NCBI RefSeq assembly: GCF_014647435.1
Contig: NZ_BMPE01000012.1
Span: 1 to 64,000, forward strand
Length of the DNA: 64,000 bases
Origin: Deinococcus radiotolerans
Lineage (GTDB): Bacteria > Deinococcota > Deinococci > Deinococcales > Deinococcaceae
Reading direction: 5' to 3'
Shown here: positions 1 to 7,582 of the stretch, in pieces
Numbering within the stretch: position 1 is the stretch's first letter
How the letters are laid out: the number at the start of each line of letters is the position of its first letter
Notes under the pieces: model-generated
What the model was told of the DNA's origin: nothing
Seen by the model: only the letters and a program-made list of their open reading frames with translations
The model's database searches: none
Translations under genes and position numbers: made by a program

Positions 1-2
1 CC

Positions 3-284
3 GACGGCTTTCGAGGAGCAGGCTTACATCCTGAACTGAGGCTCCACCAAACCCTTGACAGATCAGTTCTCCTCCAGGTGCTCGACGCTCATGTCGGCAG
101 CGTCGTGATTGAGGTGAGGGAGGGCGAGCAGTTGGTGTCACCGTATGCGTACACGGACGCATTGGGCGCCTTCTATGACACGGAAGACGAGGATGGCTGG
201 ATGGCGATGTACAGCCAGCAGCGGCGGACGGCGTTGATGTCTCCCTCCAGCCATCCACGCGCAGCTCCAGGAGCCGAGCTGTAG
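3..284 (+). CDS. C-terminal part of an unknown protein, cut by the window edge
   Basis: This frame is open from the first bases to a TAG at 282-284, so the start lies outside or is lost. The last third is acidic (an FYDTEDEDGW segment) and then turns Pro/Ser/Ala-rich. A GTG at 78 could be an internal start, but no ribosome site decides it. A second frame ends at 39 (tail AYILN) and is an alternative end of the upstream gene. I recognise no family. It is followed by a hairpin at 299-324 and converges on the integrase gene. Confidence 0.35.
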   Translation, partial: DGFRGAGLHPELRLHQTLDRSVLLQVLDAHVGSVVIEVREGEQLVSPYAYTDALGAFYDTEDEDGWMAMYSQQRRTALMSPSSHPRAAPGAEL

Positions 285-298
285 GTGAGCTCAAGAAG

Positions 299-324
299 AC
301 AGGCGACCAAAATGGGTCGCCTGT
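299..324. terminator. Hairpin between convergent genes
   Basis: Perfect 10-bp arms (ACAGGCGACC and its complement) surround a 6-nt loop. It sits between a plus-strand gene end (284) and the minus-strand integrase stop (385), so it probably terminates both. No long T tail is present. Confidence 0.6.
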
Positions 325-384
325 GATGTTGAAGAGGATACCGCGGTATGCACGTGGGCGCCAGGACATGCGGCACACTTGCCG

Positions 385-1374
385 TTAGAAGTCCTCGACT
401 TCGTTCTGGACGTCGTTTTCTTCCAACGCGACGTAGCGGCGCGTGGTATCCACCGATGAATGGCCCAGGAACAGCCCCACCCGGGTAAAGTCTTTGGTTG
501 CTCGGTACAGGCGCGTCCCCGAGTGCTTCCGGGCGGCGTGGAAGCCCCGCCAGGCGAGGCTGTGCCCGGCGGCTTGGAAGGCCAGGCGCATGCGGTACTG
601 CACCTGGTGGTACTGCCAATCGAACAGCCGACCGTCCAGCGTGAGTGGGAAGAGCCCGTGCAGGGCCGTGCGGACCCGGCGGCCCAGGGGCACGCGGCGG
701 ACCTTGCCGCCCTTGCCATGCACGGTCAGCTGCGCCCCCTGGATGTCGCTGACCTTGACGTTCAGGGCTTCAGTGACGCGCAGGCCCGCGTGGGCACAGA
801 GGAGGAGGAGCGCGGCGAGCCGGGGGTCGCAGTGCGGGAGGACGTCATCGACCTCGCGCATGTAGGGGGGGTTCTTAACGATGCCGGGCGTAGGGTCCGG
901 GGGGACGTGGGCATCCTCGAAGGGCTGGGCTTCGGTGGCGCCCGCCCAGCGCAGGGCGCGGTAGAGGGCGCGGGCGCCGGCGACGTACTGCGCGACCGTG
1001 GCCGCAGAGAGGGTCCCTGACTTTCCTCGACCCTGGGACGGGCGAGTCTGAAGCTGGGCGACGTAGCGCCCGCCATCACGCCGACCCGGCCGCAACAGCT
1101 GCACACCGTTCGCCTGGGCCCAGGGGACGAAATCGCGGACGGCCAGGCTGTAGGCGGCGAGGGTCTTGGCACTGGTGCGGGCACCTTTCCGACTGCCGGT
1201 GGTCATGTACGCCTGGGTGATCTGCACGAGCGCTTCAGTGTCGTACGTGCTGGCGGCTTCGACGGCGCGGATCCGGAGGGCCTGGTCGGTGAGGTTGGTC
1301 AGGGCGAGGGTGTCGCTGCGGCGGACGAGCGTCATGGCTGGGCCTCGGAGATCACGGATACCCGATTTTCGCAC
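385..1374 (-). CDS. Tyrosine recombinase / integrase
   Basis: A 329-residue phage-integrase-family site-specific recombinase. The N-terminal SAM-like core-binding domain is at about 40-145 and the catalytic domain at about 170-325. All catalytic positions are visible: Arg199 in [10 protein letters not shown], Lys near 221-224 in GKGGKVRR, His279 and Arg282 in HAARKH, His305 in LGHSS and nucleophile Tyr314 in TRRY. The protein should therefore be active, unlike the two relatives at 16.2-18.3 kb. The GTG start at 1374 is preferred because a TAATAT box lies exactly 6 nt upstream, a leaderless arrangement. An ATG at 1335 is the alternative. It is divergent from the toxin-antitoxin pair. It could serve element integration or plasmid dimer resolution. 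No attachment site was recognised. Confidence 0.92.
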   Translation of the reverse strand: MRKSGIRDLRGPAMTLVRRSDTLALTNLTDQALRIRAVEAASTYDTEALVQITQAYMTTGSRKGARTSAKTLAAYSLAVRDFVPWAQANGVQLLRPGRRDGGRYVAQLQTRPSQGRGKSGTLSAATVAQYVAGARALYRALRWAGATEAQPFEDAHVPPDPTPGIVKNPPYMREVDDVLPHCDPRLAALLLLCAHAGLRVTEALNVKVSDIQGAQLTVHGKGGKVRRVPLGRRVRTALHGLFPLTLDGRLFDWQYHQVQYRMRLAFQAAGHSLAWRGFHAARKHSGTRLYRATKDFTRVGLFLGHSSVDTTRRYVALEENDVQNEVEDF

Positions 1375-1380
1375 TAACAG

Positions 1381-1386
1381 ATATTA
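1381..1386 (-). promoter_or_regulatory. -10 box of a leaderless promoter for the integrase
   Basis: TAATAT on the minus strand, 6 nt before the GTG start at 1374. The spacing matches the other leaderless starts in this window. Confidence 0.5.
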
Positions 1387-1469
1387 GTGTGACTACGATG
1401 GCATTACGCCGCGGAAAGATGCCAGCCCGGCAACCTATTCTTCCTACATTATTTTCTTCCAAAAGTACG

Positions 1470-1475
1470 TACTCT
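1470..1475 (+). promoter_or_regulatory. -10 box of a leaderless promoter for the antitoxin
   Basis: TACTCT followed by 6 nt and then the ATG at 1482. It selects 1482 over the upstream in-frame ATG at 1389 as the antitoxin start. Confidence 0.5.
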
Positions 1476-1481
1476 TTTCGT

Positions 1482-1733
1482 ATGACCGTTCAGAAAACCA
1501 GTGTGAGTCTTGATACTCAGCTGCTGGCCTTCGCCGAGCACTACCAAATCACCCACCAGCTCCGCTCCCGGTCCGAAGTCTTCGCCGCTGCCCTGACGCT
1601 TCTCCGGGAACGGGAACTCGAAACGCAGTACGCCGCTGCCCTCACCGAATGGAATGCCACGGAAGACGCCGACCTGTGGGACTCGGCCGCGGGCGACCTC
1701 ATGACCAGCGGAGTGCCCAGTGCGCCGAGGTGA
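1482..1733 (+). CDS. MazE-like (ribbon-helix-helix) antitoxin
   Basis: An 83-residue protein beginning MTVQKTSVSLD, a typical ribbon-helix-helix DNA-binding start. A helix pair (RSRSEVFAAALTLLRERE) follows, then an acidic, disordered-looking tail (EDADLWDSAAGD) of the kind that blocks a MazF toxin. An in-frame ATG at 1389 would add an unlike, basic N-terminus. The TACTCT box six bases before 1482 argues for the shorter form. Its end overlaps the start of the MazF-like gene by 14 nt, the usual coupled layout. It would bind its own promoter and neutralise the toxin. The toxin here is interrupted, so the antitoxin may now be an orphan. Confidence 0.8.
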   Translation: MTVQKTSVSLDTQLLAFAEHYQITHQLRSRSEVFAAALTLLRERELETQYAAALTEWNATEDADLWDSAAGDLMTSGVPSAPR

Positions 1734-2073
1734 CCTCTACCTCGCTGACCTTGACCCCGCCCGGCCCAGCGAAGCGGATAAGAGGCGTCCCGTCGTCATC
1801 GTCAGTAGTGACGCCATGAACCGAACCGTAGATCGCCTGGGCGCCGGGGCTGTCACGGTGGTGCCCATCACCTCGAACGTCGCCCGCATCTACGATTTCT
1901 AGGTGCTGCTCCCGGCCGATCAAACGGGCTTGGCTCAGGACAGCAAAGCCCAAGCGGAGCAGATTCGCACCATCAGCCACAGCCGCCTGAGCCCTGCGCC
2001 CATCGGTGTCGTCCCACCGGAGCTGATGCGCCAGCTCGATCACGCGTTGCGTCTGCATCTCTCCCTGACATAA
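1720..2073 (+). pseudogene. MazF/PemK-family mRNA interferase interrupted by an in-frame TAG
   Basis: The reading frame from GTG 1720 has the MazF start RRGDLYLADLDPARPSE followed by KRRPVVIVSSD, as in type II endoribonuclease toxins. It stops at TAG 1900-1902 after 60 residues. The same frame continues to TAA 2071-2073 with VLLPADQTGL, then QDSKAQAEQIRTISHSRL, the normal second half of MazF. One base change (for example CAG or GAG to TAG) therefore broke a gene of about 117 codons. The antitoxin upstream is intact. Either the toxin is dead, or the TAG is suppressed or a sequencing error. The N-terminal 60 residues alone should not form the MazF fold. Confidence 0.82.
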
Positions 2074-2562
2074 CGCTTTTTGACCCGTCCTGTACCCCTC
2101 AACTCCTGCCGCAGGCCCCTTCCTGAGCCTCCTGTGAGGCTACGCCTTTCTGATTCGTCCTGCACGTACTTTTTTAATTCCAATGTTTGGCGTTCAGCGA
2201 TCGGGAGGTCAGGCGCTGCCCGCCAGACCTGCAGCGGCCCAGACATGCCCACCTGAACGTCCTCAAAAGTGCAGGGTTTGCCTCACTGGTCGGCTCAGCG
2301 CATAGAGATCCCTTACGTCTGGACTCACGTTCTTGGCGCCAGCAGACTGACTGAGACCGGTCGACGGAGTGGCGGAAACCGTTGCCTGGGAACAACCGTC
2401 CGGTCCTGTGGTCGTCAGGCGGCATGGGGCTGCCGTCCACGCCCCACGGTGGCCGGCCCTGTGGACGACCCGGGCGGCCGCGTGAGCGGTGAGGTCAGCG
2501 CCACCTGAAGTCCGCTGTACCACGCCCAGGCCCTGTGGACCTGGCTCTGCGCCACGTCCTCG
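2074..2562. other. Intergenic, no gene supported
   Basis: Only short overlapping frames with unlikely composition are present. I see no convincing domain, promoter or strong hairpin. It may hold decayed sequence between the toxin-antitoxin locus and the SDR gene. Confidence 0.4.
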
Positions 2563-3258
2563 TCACCAGGGGACTCCGCCAAACCGGTCGATCAGGCGTC
2601 CGGTTCCTGCTTCGGCAGGCTCGGTTGCGAGGGTGACGATGGCGTCGGTGCCTTCTTCCAGCGTTTGTGGGCCACTGTGGCCGTTCAGGTCCGTTGCGGT
2701 GTACCCGGGGTCGGCCGCGTTGAACCGGATGCCGGGAAAAGCCCGGGCGTACTGGGTGGTCAGCATCGTGACTGCGGCCTTGGACGCGGTGTAGAGCGGC
2801 GCGGTCACCCTGGATTCGACGCGGTCCGGGTCGTGGGTCACCGCGAAGGACCCCATGCCGCTGCTGACGTTGATCACGACAGGGTGGCTGGAGCCCTGCA
2901 TGAGGGGCAGGAACGCGTGTGTCACGCGGACGATCCCGACCACGTTCGTTCCGAAGACCTCCATGGCCTGCGCGCCGGTCAGTTGCTCGGCCGGCACGTG
3001 CGGGCCGATGATGCCCGCGTTGTTGATGAGCACGTCGATCTGCTCCTCGTGCGCCGCGACGTCCTGCGCCGCGCGGCGCACAGAAGCGTCGTCTGCAACG
3101 TCGATCTGCACGAATCGCACGCCCAGCTGCTCCGCAGCGGCCCGGCCCCGTTCAGCGTGTCGTGCGCCCAGCAGGACGGTGTGCCCCAGTTCGCTTAATC
3201 GGCGGGCCGTTTCAAAGCCCAGGCCCTTGTTCGCTCCGGTGATGAAGGTGATCGTCAT
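2563..3258 (-). CDS. Short-chain dehydrogenase/reductase
   Basis: A 231-residue classical SDR using NAD(P)H. The Rossmann glycine motif TGANKGLG is at 7-14, NNAG at 79-82, the catalytic Ser in VSSGMGS near 132, and Tyr156/Lys160 in YTASK. The order and spacing are complete, so it should be active; the substrate is not evident. The start MTITFITG at 3258 places the Rossmann motif at the normal position. A longer frame upstream is rejected because it has no homologous content. A CACACT box lies 6 nt before the ATG, a weak leaderless promoter. It is divergent from an XRE regulator, a common pairing in which the regulator controls the oxidoreductase. Confidence 0.9.
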   Translation of the reverse strand: MTITFITGANKGLGFETARRLSELGHTVLLGARHAERGRAAAEQLGVRFVQIDVADDASVRRAAQDVAAHEEQIDVLINNAGIIGPHVPAEQLTGAQAMEVFGTNVVGIVRVTHAFLPLMQGSSHPVVINVSSGMGSFAVTHDPDRVESRVTAPLYTASKAAVTMLTTQYARAFPGIRFNAADPGYTATDLNGHSGPQTLEEGTDAIVTLATEPAEAGTGRLIDRFGGVPW

Positions 3259-3351
3259 GGGGTGAGTGTGACGGCCCGTTCGCTGCCCGCCCAGGGAGGA
3301 CGCGACCATAGGACCGTGAGTCCTCCCCTCACGCGGCGCGGCCGCAGGGAC

Positions 3352-3357
3352 TAGCAT
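3352..3357 (+). promoter_or_regulatory. -10 box deciding the XRE start
   Basis: TAGCAT lies 7 nt before the ATG at 3365 and overlaps the alternative ATG at 3356. A transcript from this box would begin at or near 3365. An AGGAC/GTCCT inverted repeat (310-bp-scale position 3310-3324) in the divergent gap could be an operator. Confidence 0.45.
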
Positions 3358-3364
3358 GAGGCGC

Positions 3365-4219
3365 ATGACGGACCAGACGAGCCTCGCGGCGACACTGCGC
3401 GTGTGGCGGGAACGGTTGACGCCCGATCAGGTGGGCTTACCGCTCCGGCCCTCCCGCCGGACAGCCGGGTTGCGCCGCGAGGATCTCGCCGAGCGCTCTG
3501 GGCTGTCAGTGGATTACGTGATTCGGCTCGAGCAGGGCCGCGCGACCACACCGTCTGGGCAGGTGGTCGCTGCGCTCGCGGGCGCCCTGCAGCTGAATGT
3601 CACAGAACGCGATCACCTGTACCGCCTGACAGGGTTGCAGCCTCCGGGCGACCGGCTGGTGCGTGACTGTCTCACGCCCGGCGTGCACCGCCTGCTGACG
3701 CGGCTGGGGGACGTGCCGGTTTCGGTGTTTGCGGCTGACTGGCAGCAGATCTGGTGGAATGACAGCTGGGCAGCGTTGATCGGCGATCCTTCTGCCGTTT
3801 CTCCGGAGCACCGGAACTTCGCGGCCTCGCGGTTTCCCGTCCCAGGGTGTCCCGCACGGGTGGAGGCCTGGCCTGTCCGGGTCACCGACCTGGACGCTTC
3901 AAAGCGCGGTCTCGTCGCGGACCTGCGTCGTGCCAGCGCCCGTTATCCCACCGACGCGCGTCTGGGTGCCCTGATCCAGCGGCTGCTCGGGGGGAACGCC
4001 GAATTCGTCCGGATGTGGCAGTCCGGAACGGTCGGCGAACACACGGAGGACCAGAAGGTCGTCGAGCATCCGGTCGTCGGTCACGTGCGCGTCGACTGTG
4101 ACGTGCTGACGGCCGGTGATGCCGACCTCAGGATTGTCGCGCTGACGGCCGAAGCGGGGAGTCCCGACGCGCACCGCATCGAACTGGCTCGACAGGTGGC
4201 CCGGACCGGAACGACCTGA
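3365..4219 (+). CDS. XRE-family regulator with MmyB-like ligand-binding domain
   Basis: About 284 residues. The N-terminal helix-turn-helix includes LRREDLAERSGLSVDYVIRLEQG. The C-terminal two-thirds has the pattern of the MmyB-like domain (WWNDSWAALIGDP, then HRNF, then a late VDCDVL...GDADLRIV strand set). Such proteins usually repress or activate a neighbouring oxidoreductase in response to a small ligand, which fits the divergent SDR gene. The second ATG (3365) is chosen because of the TAGCAT box 7 nt upstream; 3356 is the alternative. The gene is full length for the family. Confidence 0.88.
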   Translation: MTDQTSLAATLRVWRERLTPDQVGLPLRPSRRTAGLRREDLAERSGLSVDYVIRLEQGRATTPSGQVVAALAGALQLNVTERDHLYRLTGLQPPGDRLVRDCLTPGVHRLLTRLGDVPVSVFAADWQQIWWNDSWAALIGDPSAVSPEHRNFAASRFPVPGCPARVEAWPVRVTDLDASKRGLVADLRRASARYPTDARLGALIQRLLGGNAEFVRMWQSGTVGEHTEDQKVVEHPVVGHVRVDCDVLTAGDADLRIVALTAEAGSPDAHRIELARQVARTGTT

Positions 4220-4271
4220 GGATTTGGCCGTGACCGGGAGGCCCCTGACGTCACGGCGGAAGTGCACCGAC

Positions 4272-4290
4272 GGCCCCTGCGCTGGGGGCC
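4272..4290. terminator. Hairpin between convergent regulator genes
   Basis: GGCCCC and GGGGCC arms around a 7-nt loop lie between the XRE stop (4219) and the minus-strand HTH stop (4299). No T tail follows. Confidence 0.4.
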
Positions 4291-4298
4291 TGTCAGCG

Positions 4299-4496
4299 TC
4301 AGGATGGATCTGGGTGGAAGATGGCCTCAATCGGCTGGCCAAATTCACGGGCGATCCGGAACGCGAGGGGGAGGCCAGGGTCGTAGCGGCCGGTCTCCAG
4401 GGCGTTCACCGTCTGCCGTGACACGTTGAGGCGGTCCGCGAGGGCGCCCTGCGTCCAGCCTCGCGCCTCGCGGAGTTCCCGCAGGCGGTTGTTCAC
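4299..4496 (-). CDS. Small XRE/Cro-type HTH regulator
   Basis: A 65-residue protein from GTG 4496 made almost only of a helix-turn-helix (LRELREARGWTQGALADRL, then VSRQTVNALETGRYDPGLPLA). It ends in IEAIFHPD, the family's usual short end. Its GTGA start/stop overlap with the membrane-protein gene (4493-4496) indicates translational coupling. In this family an HTH protein is often paired with a small multi-pass membrane protein. The paired TGTCAAG/CTTGACA sites in front of the two-gene operon (4950-4967) are a plausible autoregulatory operator. Confidence 0.88.
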   Translation of the reverse strand: MNNRLRELREARGWTQGALADRLNVSRQTVNALETGRYDPGLPLAFRIAREFGQPIEAIFHPDPS

Positions 4497-4921
4497 GCGC
4501 GCTCCGCCTGAGCGGCGAGCATCGCCGTGGTGACGGCCCACGAGAACATCCCGGCCGTGAAGGGCACCCAGGGCAGCGCTGGGTGCTGGAGCCCGGCGAG
4601 CGTCAGGAACGCGACCGTGATGGAGGTGGCCATGGCCACGACGAAGCCCACACCCAGCCCGCGCAGGAGGATCAGTTGCTGGTAGTCGTCGCTGCGTCCC
4701 AGGTGTCGGACGCTGGCGCGGATGACCAGCAGCAGTGGCAGCACCGGCAGGATGGCCCACAGGAAGCGCCACGCACTGTGGCCTTTGAGGTCCCCCCAGG
4801 TGATCACGGCCGCCAGGATGATCAGGTAGCCGAGGATGCCGGGCCAGAACTCGCGGGCGTAGGTGCGGGCGCGGGTCCGGTCGCCGGTGGACGGCGCCGT
4901 GCTGTCAAGTTTGTTTGTCAT
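4493..4921 (-). CDS. Small four-helix membrane protein paired with the HTH regulator
   Basis: A 142-residue protein with a polar N-terminus and about four hydrophobic segments (GILGYLIILAAVITW, FLWAILPVLPLLLVI, GVGFVVAMATSITVAFL, FTAGMFSWAVTTAMLAA). It heads a two-gene operon with the HTH gene. The likely role is as a membrane partner of that regulator, but no enzyme motif is visible. The start at 4921 is supported by a TTGACA (4950-4955) / 17-nt spacer / CATGAT (4927-4932) promoter only 5 nt from the ATG, so the mRNA is probably leaderless. Confidence 0.75.
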   Translation of the reverse strand: MTNKLDSTAPSTGDRTRARTYAREFWPGILGYLIILAAVITWGDLKGHSAWRFLWAILPVLPLLLVIRASVRHLGRSDDYQQLILLRGLGVGFVVAMATSITVAFLTLAGLQHPALPWVPFTAGMFSWAVTTAMLAAQAERA

Positions 4922-4926
4922 GCCTG

Positions 4927-4967
4927 ATCATGGCGCGGGTACGCCGGTATGTCAAGCTTACTTGACA
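4927..4967 (-). promoter_or_regulatory. Promoter and operator of the membrane protein/HTH operon
   Basis: On the minus strand there is a TTGACA -35 (4950-4955), a 17-nt spacer and a CATGAT -10 (4927-4932), then 5 nt to the ATG. The -35 lies inside the inverted repeat TGTCAAG-N4-CTTGACA (4950-4967). A third TGTCAAG half-site occurs at about 4902-4908 inside the first codons. A repressor bound here would block RNA polymerase; the small HTH protein is the obvious candidate. Confidence 0.6.
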
Positions 4968-5216
4968 GGGCGTCGTGGAGGGCCGCGGGCGGTCTGTCCC
5001 TCAAGCCAGCCCGCGCGCCCGAATCACCAGCCGACGCACCAGTGGTTTGGCCCATGGAAGGCCCGCGTGGTCGGCACCGAGTGAGGCACGCTCCAGCATC
5101 GACCGATGCGTCCCGTGGGTGCTGCTTGGGCGGGGTCGTGCTGCCCACGGCGTCTCCAGGGCCGCCTGAACGGTCGGACGGTGATGCCGCCGTGGAGGTG
5201 GACGCCACCGTGATGC

Positions 5217-5759
5217 TCAGCGTGGGTGTGCCGCCACGACATAGCTGGCCTGCACGAGGCCGCTTGGGAACGCCTGGCTGCTGGTCAGCTGCCACTGCTG
5301 TTCAGTGAGGGTGCGGCTGAACAGGGCAATACCAGAGCCGAGCATGATCGGCAGCCAAGAGAAGGTCAGGTGGGTCACCACGCCGGCCTGAAGGGCCTGA
5401 CGAACAACGTGACCGCCGTCGAGGTAGATGTGATGGTGTCCGGCCAGCCGGACCTGCTGCACGAGATCGCTGAGCTCGCCGTCAAAGGTCTCCTCGCCGT
5501 GGCGGGCCAGAAGTGGCCGGCTCGTCAGGACCACGACGCGCTTGCCCGTAAAAGGCCACTCGGGGAAAGTGGTCACCACGTCGTAGGTGGTTCTGCCCAG
5601 CACCATGACGTCTACAGACGCCATCAAACTGGAGTACCCCGTGTCTTCCGGTGGGTCGGTCTGAACGATGCTGAGCCAGTCGAGACTGTGGTTCTCGCGG
5701 GCCAGGTAGCCGTCGAGACTGATGCCGAGAAACACGCTGACACGCAGGGCAGGCGTCAT
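5217..5759 (-). CDS. Dihydrofolate-reductase-fold (RibD C-terminal-like) reductase
   Basis: A 180-residue protein of the dihydrofolate reductase/RibD-C superfamily. It has the N-terminal strand VFLGISLDGYLA, a central VMVLGRTTYDVV, then HIYLDGGHVV (glycine-rich nucleotide contact) and LTFSWLPIMLGSGIALF. This matches the single-domain YyaP/YwjB-type proteins, which are putative NADPH reductases with unknown substrates. It is divergent from a TetR regulator. Its ATG is the outer end of the 35-bp palindrome (5757-5791), so its mRNA starts at the ATG and the TetR protein almost surely represses it. Confidence 0.85.
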   Translation of the reverse strand: MTPALRVSVFLGISLDGYLARENHSLDWLSIVQTDPPEDTGYSSLMASVDVMVLGRTTYDVVTTFPEWPFTGKRVVVLTSRPLLARHGEETFDGELSDLVQQVRLAGHHHIYLDGGHVVRQALQAGVVTHLTFSWLPIMLGSGIALFSRTLTEQQWQLTSSQAFPSGLVQASYVVAAHPR

Positions 5760-5791
5760 GACCTAATTCTACATCGTAGAATTAGGTCATG
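5757..5791. promoter_or_regulatory. Perfect 35-bp palindrome holding both divergent promoters and both start codons
   Basis: The arms are 16 bp each (CATGACCTAATTCTAC and its complement) around ATC. The two outer CAT/ATG triplets are the start codons of the reductase (5759, minus) and the TetR gene (5789, plus). Each strand has TAGAAT six bases before its ATG (5777-5782 and 5766-5771), the leaderless -10 layout. A TetR dimer bound here would cover both promoters and both translation starts. Confidence 0.85.
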
Positions 5792-6394
5792 GTGCCGCAC
5801 GCCACAGGAGACGGACAGAACCGCCCAGCCCTCCGCAATCGCGGTCGCCCCAGGACCGGCAACGCGCTGACCGAGGCGGCCATCCTCGAGGCCGCCCTGA
5901 CCCTGCTGGAGTCCCGAACAGTCACGTTCTCCCTGCGCGCACTGGCCCGGCACCTGAAGACTGATCCCATGGCGCTCTACCACTACTTCCCCAACAAGCA
6001 GGCCCTTCTCGCCGCGGCCGTTCACTCTGCTTTCAGCCAACTGGACCTGACTGAGGCCGATTTCCAGCCCGAAGATGACCTGGTGAAGCGCCTGGAGACG
6101 CTCGCAGGACACTACGTGGCGGCCATCGAGCGGTACCCCGGGCTGACCGTCGACATCATCGCCGGCCACGTGCCGGCCCAGGCCGTCATGGCCCACTTTG
6201 ACCGGCTGTTCGCGCAGGCCACCGCACCGCTGAATCTCCCCCGCACGGCCGTGTCCGAGGCGGGCCACGTCCTGGTGGATTATCTGCATGGGGTCATGCT
6301 GGCCGGGCAGGTGGCAGGTCAGGTCTGGCGGACCGGCGTTCGCCTGATCGCGGCGGGCATGCATCACCAGCAGTCCAGCGAGCGTCGAAGCTGA
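5789..6394 (+). CDS. TetR/AcrR-family repressor
   Basis: A 201-residue protein. The N-terminal TetR helix-turn-helix is clear: LTEAAILEAALTLLESRTV, then FSLRALARHLKTDPMALYHYFPNKQALLAAAV. The C-terminal half is an all-helical ligand pocket of the TetR type with no recognisable subfamily mark. It is transcribed away from the reductase gene from a palindrome that contains its own start codon, so autoregulation is expected. The start at 5789 is fixed by the leaderless TAGAAT box and agrees with the usual short lead before the HTH. Confidence 0.9.
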   Translation: MVPHATGDGQNRPALRNRGRPRTGNALTEAAILEAALTLLESRTVTFSLRALARHLKTDPMALYHYFPNKQALLAAAVHSAFSQLDLTEADFQPEDDLVKRLETLAGHYVAAIERYPGLTVDIIAGHVPAQAVMAHFDRLFAQATAPLNLPRTAVSEAGHVLVDYLHGVMLAGQVAGQVWRTGVRLIAAGMHHQQSSERRS

Positions 6395-6874
6395 TCCACC
6401 GCACCGCACCGCGCGCTCGCCGCCCACTGATCCGGCCTGCAGCGGCGCGCCATGTCCACTGGGGATCGTCATCCGACGCTGGGCTCTGCACCGCCACCTG
6501 CTGCCCTCGGCCACGGGTGGCGGGCGGCCCCACCAGGGTCAGGAGGACGATCAGGCCTCACGGTATTCACAGGACGACCAGAAGTGCAGGGGGTTCTGCG
6601 GACGCCGATCAGCCGACGGAGCAGTTCGTGGATCTGTGTCGGCCGAGTGGGCCTCAGGGCACGTGGGACGCCAAACTGTACGCCCGGCTCAGCATTCCGT
6701 CCTCTCCGGTCAGCTGCGCCCATCGTGAGCCGGGAGGGCCCCTGTGAACAATGCTCCCATCATGACCCGGCGCAGTGGGCTGGATCGAGGGCAGAACGAA
6801 TACGGTGTGCCGCGCCCGCCGCGGGTGCTGGCCAGAACCCGTGGCGGGCGGACGTCGGTCCCTCAGGTCTCGTC
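6395..6874. other. Intergenic, no gene supported
   Basis: This is a GC-rich stretch between the TetR gene and the end of the MarR operon. The frames present have poor composition and no start signals. Nothing else was seen. Confidence 0.4.
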
Positions 6875-7114
6875 TCACTTGATGAGCTGGCGCACCTCCC
6901 GGAATGCGGCGGCAAACTCGTCCGTGTCGGGCAGTGGTGGCGCACGACGCTCCTCAGCGGGCGGCAGGATCAGTGGCGGGGGGCTGCCCTGCCCGAGCAG
7001 ACCGTTCACCGCGACAGCCGCGTTCCCCACGCCCCGCAGCAGGCGGTTCGCGTGCAGGCGCTCCCGCAGTGAGCAAGGAGTCGGTTTGCGCGTGAGTTCG
7101 CTGTGGTCATCCAT
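6875..7114 (-). CDS. Small unknown protein, last gene of the MarR operon
   Basis: A 79-residue protein from ATG 7114. The start is chosen for an AGGAGAGGCC ribosome site five bases upstream. The N-terminal half is basic and polar (SLRERLHANRLLRG), followed by GVGNAAVAVNGLLGQG, a Pro-rich stretch and an amphipathic C-terminal helix ending FREVRQLIK. No family was recognised. It follows the DUF6624-like gene by 35 nt and probably shares its mRNA. Confidence 0.55.
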   Translation of the reverse strand: MDDHSELTRKPTPCSLRERLHANRLLRGVGNAAVAVNGLLGQGSPPPLILPPAEERRAPPLPDTDEFAAAFREVRQLIK

Positions 7115-7149
7115 GGCCTCTCCTGACTGCTCGTCTGCCGCTGGCGGAC

Positions 7150-7467
7150 TCACCGGCGCCGCTCGAACCGCTTGAGGTAGTCCGCGAGCGGCTCGAGACC
7201 AACCGCCGCGCGGCGCTGGTCGACCCTGGTGGGATCGTCCAGGCGGATCGGGGAGGCTCTGTTTTGCACGCCGCCGTAATGCACCTGCGTGCCGTACACC
7301 TGCGACTCCCCACGGCCAAGCCGCACCCGGTCCGTGAGATACGCGAAGTGCTGCGCTTCCCGGAGGGTGCTACGCTGCTGCGTGATCAGGTCCAGCACGC
7401 ATGCCTGCACCATCAGCGCCTGGTCGGCGTGCTGCGCGAGCAACCACGCGTCCAAGGGCAGGTTCAC
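7150..7467 (-). CDS. DUF6624-like protein, apparently N-terminally shortened
   Basis: About 105 residues. It has the conserved features I associate with DUF6624: LLAQHADQALMVQACVLDL, then a LAYLTDRV-like segment, an GxxQVYGTQ segment, and the end LDDPTRVDQRRAAVGLEPL followed by ADYLKRF. The usual N-terminal part with a GWP motif is missing. The frame continues upstream without looking like that domain, so the gene is either truncated or a short variant. The function of the family is unknown. The start (GTG 7467) is uncertain. Confidence 0.5.
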   Translation of the reverse strand: MNLPLDAWLLAQHADQALMVQACVLDLITQQRSTLREAQHFAYLTDRVRLGRGESQVYGTQVHYGGVQNRASPIRLDDPTRVDQRRAAVGLEPLADYLKRFERRR

Positions 7468-7501
7468 CGACGTCGCCTTACGACGTGAACCGCCGCACCA
7501 C

Positions 7502-7582
7502 TCAGGTCAGGTGCGCCTCAAACCAGCGTCGCGCGGCGGTCCACCGGCTCAGGTCAGCTGGAGTCGGCACAGGGTCCGTCAT
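7502..7582 (-). CDS. 26-residue small ORF coupled to the MarR gene
   Basis: Its ATG (7580-7582) overlaps the MarR stop codon as ATGA, the same coupling seen at other operon joints here. The product MTDPVPTPADLSRW... ends WFEAHLT and could form one amphipathic helix. It may be a real small protein or the surviving start of a longer decayed gene. There is no homology evidence. Confidence 0.3.
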   Translation of the reverse strand: MTDPVPTPADLSRWTAARRWFEAHLT

